A DNA stretch of 64,000 nucleotides from contig CP038134.1 in NCBI GenBank assembly GCA_004519485.1, positions 992,001 through 1,056,000 of the forward strand, read 5' to 3'. Each line of letters begins with the position of its first letter. The first letter of the stretch is position 1. Source of the DNA: Nannochloropsis oceanica. Its lineage: Eukaryota; Sar; Eustigmatophyceae; Eustigmatales; Monodopsidaceae. Made by a program: the position numbers and the translations under genes. Below are positions 61,395 through 64,000 of this stretch, piece after piece. Under the pieces are notes generated by a model. That model saw only the letters and a list, made by a program, of their open reading frames with translations, had not been told where the DNA came from and made no database searches.

Positions 61395-61717
61395 AGCTGC
61401 ACGGATGTAGATTGGGTACATACCAATATACATGAGCATAATCACGTGAATATCATCATTGTTCCACCTAATTTACAATTTTGCTGGATGATGCCACCAA
61501 GTGCTTCAAAATAATTGCTCATTAACCTTCTTGGTCGACGTTCGTCAGCATTAATTATTTATTTATTTATTATTGTAATGTCATTTCCATACCGAACATA
61601 AAATCTCACAATTTACGTTTTGACCACGAGTCCCGTCAAATTTCCTCTTCCTACCTACTCCCTACCCCTATTTCTTAATTTCTCATTTCTTTTTTATATT
61701 TTTTTCTATTTCTATTT
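61395..61717. other. Convergent 3' region, IFT122 and glycosyltransferase-like gene
   Basis: About 320 bp, AT-rich (61540-61710 includes ATTTATTT repeats), consistent with shared polyadenylation signals. No gene seen. Confidence 0.5.
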
Positions 61718-64000
61718 CTACACGTACGGCACCCTTCGCCCCGCCGAATCCAAATATTTCATCTCGACCATTGCTCTCCACTCCGTGTCCGTCTCCGGGC
61801 TGATCACGTTCCCTTGCTCCGACAGCAGGGCAATACCTCCGGTTCTCCCTCCGATTCCGTACCCTCCGAACCATGTGCCCCCCACAGTCCCTTCACCCCG
61901 TGGCCCTTGTCGTGATGCCTCCTTTGGCTGGGCCATCAGAATGACGGGCTTTGGGGTGACCAGCGCTGCCATGTAAGGGAATGAAGAACCTGTCAAAACC
62001 AACATGTCCGCATCCATGAAGTGGTAGAGGGTGCTGCGGACATCCATTCTGCCGTGGTAGGATACCCGGATACGTTGTTTTCGTATTGTCCTGTTGGAAA
62101 GATGAGGGAGGGAGCGAGGACAGAAGGGAGGGGAGGGGGAAGAGAAATCATCTGGTGTTGACAAGATTACATGAAATGCCATGGTTCTCCGATAAGGGCC
62201 AGCCACATGTTTCATCCAATTAGCAACAGTAAGGATGGAGTCGAAGGGGGCATGGAATATGGGGGACGCGCAGGGATGAAGCGAGATAGGGAGGGAAGGC
62301 AAACCTACCTGGTTTGATAAGTATTATTGGCAATTCCCATTGCCCCTTCGATCCCACTCTCCTCCTCTCCTTCTTTTCTCAGCCCCTCCTCTTCCCTCCC
62401 TTCTTGCCTACTTTCCTTCTCCTTCTTCACTCTGTTCACCACTGATTCCTCTACTATGGCTATCTCCTCCCTGAAAATATCCGTTAAAATGGGAAATGGT
62501 GCCCCCTGACCCACCGATCTACTCTTATTTATTCTTTCCCCCTTCTTCACGACCACCTCCGCCTCTTCAACCTGCTCTTCCTTGTTCTTTTCTAGCACCA
62601 CCATCTCCTTGTCCTCTACCTCCTCCTCGTCCGTTATTTTCGCAGTCGACTCCTCTTCAATCTGCTCGTCCCCTTCTCTTTCTACCACCACCACCTCCTC
62701 CAACTTTTCGTCCTTATTATTCTTCTCCTCATCCTGTTCTTGCTTCTCTCCTTGTGCCGCAACCGCCTCCTTCTTTTCCTTCTCCTTTTGAAGTTTCGCT
62801 TTGTGCTCCTGTTTGAAGATTTCTGCATTCCTTTTCTCCTCCGTGGCCTTTTCCAACTCGATAATCGCATCTTCCTCGTAGAAAAAGTGATAGTGCATGC
62901 AGTCAAACCCCACCAGCGCCGTACCCACACCCTTCTTCAAATTTTCGAAGAACAATGCATCTGTCTGGTGCAGCATTTCATCCCCAATCCGCAAATGTAC
63001 TGCCACATTATAACACTGCTGCTCCTCCTCCTCCTCCTGCTGCTGCTGCTGCTCTTGCCGTACCCCGCCCTCCTTTCCGTCCTCTTGTGCGTCACTCCAC
63101 ACCAACCTAGGAATGGCCTCGGGCCTCAATTTAAGCATCCAACAGCGGACTAGGTCCCTGATTCGGGTATACTGTGGCTCTCCAAGGAAGTAACAACTTT
63201 CCTCGCGGAAGTCACCGCACACGTCCATGTCAATGGTCATGAGAAGGTTGCACCCTGTCTCTCCTCCCTCCTTCCCGCCCTCCTGCAGTTTACCTCCTGC
63301 CTTCAGCCAGGTGATCTTATCACGGTAGCTCCCTGGGTGGTCAGCATTAATTCGGCGCAGGGTTGGATAGTGCTCTAAGTAAAGAGGAAGGTGGGAGGGA
63401 GGGAGGGAGGGAGGGATCAGACGTAAACCCATAATCGACAAGAGCATTTATCTTTAAATGCTGGAGACAAGAGTTTAACAGGGTGAAAGAAAGAAAGCAA
63501 GGGAAGCGAGATATGAGGGGTGAGAAGACCTTACCTATTACATCCTCTAGCCTGGGAAGCGAAGAGGCGAAGGGGAGGAAGTCTTCCAGACCCGTGTAGT
63601 TCCCATGTTTGCCATTCACGGTGTGCATGTCCAGAAGGAGGGGGACACTGTCGGTGTCAAGAGCCACAAGAATGACAATAGCAAGTTGAAGGAAGCGATC
63701 TCCAAGGCCCCTTTTTGCGATGAGATTGATGTTGGTGAAGCGGGGGCAGGAAGGGTCTACTTCAGTGAGCGGGTAGTCACACGTGGGATGAAAGGAGGAG
63801 GATATGAGGGAGGAGGGTAGGGAGGAAGTAGCAGGGAGAGAGACAGGAGCTGACTGAGAGGAAGAAGCAGGGAATGAGGCGTAAGCAGACGCAGAGGAAG
63901 AAGAGGGGAAAAGTGCAGGGCCGGAAGAGGAAGCATTGGAGGACAAATGGAGGTGGGAAAGGGACGACGTGAAGTTGAGACCGGATAGGAAGTTGCCTCT
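61718..64000 (-). CDS. Fucosyltransferase-like glycosyltransferase, partial at its 5' end
   Basis: Three exons on the minus strand (beyond 64000 to 63535, 63374-62309, 62090-61718) join in phase; the N-terminus lies outside the window. Exon A has a Ser-rich stem and PRFTNINLIAKRGLGDRFLQLAIVILVALDTDSVPLLLDMHTV, resembling the G-x-G-[ND]-[RQ]-x-x-x-L start of fucosyltransferase-type GT-B folds. Exon B has YRDKITWLK and CYNVAVHLRIGDEM, the v-v-H-x-R-x-G-D motif of fucosyltransferases. After DAIIELEKATEE a Glu/Lys-rich insertion of about 170 residues follows. Exon C resumes with RIRVSYHGRMDVRSTLYHFMDADMLVLTGSSFPYMAALVTPKPVILM, the DaD-l--s-SSF-y-aA donor-site block seen in such enzymes. It probably acts in the Golgi on surface glycans; acceptor unknown. 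The protein has no predicted membrane anchor in the visible part. Confidence 0.75.

Overview
The window looks like a compact, gene-dense nuclear genome segment of a photosynthetic stramenopile (heterokont alga), with a texture I associate with Nannochloropsis-type eustigmatophytes. This is inference. The sequence shows short GT-AG introns, ubiquitous GGGA/TCCC tracts, a plastid fibrillin with a heterokont-style signal peptide plus a Phe at the presumed cleavage site, mitochondrial ribosomal proteins and an endomembrane gene set. I see 26 protein-coding genes in 64 kb. I found no tRNA or rRNA gene, no CRISPR array, and no recognisable transposon or retroelement. Exon models were built by hand from splice consensus, reading phase and family similarity, without transcript data.

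Layout from left to right: the N-terminal half of an ABCB transporter (cut by the left edge); mitoribosomal protein mL43; a GRIP-domain golgin; a proteasome alpha-subunit-like protein; a large START-like/PH protein; RsfS (Iojap); a saccharopine dehydrogenase-like oxidoreductase; a TPR protein; an alpha/beta hydrolase; a PPR protein; a secreted or membrane protein with SPTKAPS repeats; urease accessory protein UreF; a CID-domain protein; mitoribosomal protein uL23m; VPS16; an ADP-ribosylglycohydrolase/J1-crystallin family protein; a plastid fibrillin; argininosuccinate lyase; a coiled-coil protein ending in a SUMO-like domain; an unrecognised secreted protein; a YjbQ-family protein; an FAD carotenoid-desaturase-like oxidoreductase; a secreted ankyrin-like protein; a small Cys-rich metallothionein-like protein; IFT122; and a fucosyltransferase-like glycosyltransferase (cut by the right edge).

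Several genes share themes. mL43, uL23m, RsfS and the PPR protein point to organelle gene expression. VPS16, the golgin and the START/PH protein belong to membrane traffic and lipid handling. UreF and argininosuccinate lyase belong to urea and arginine metabolism. None forms an operon. Twenty of the 25 neighbouring gene pairs lie on opposite strands, so most intergenic spaces are either bidirectional promoters or shared 3' ends.

The most unusual signals are: introns whose 5' end carries GGGA-type tracts and whose 3' end carries complementary TCCC tracts; a second, diverged copy of the last 25 codons of VPS16 placed just behind its stop codon, with changes that are largely synonymous or conservative; a shortened, intronless IFT122; a proteasome alpha-like protein with a possible signal peptide; and a tandemly repeated Cys-rich small protein.
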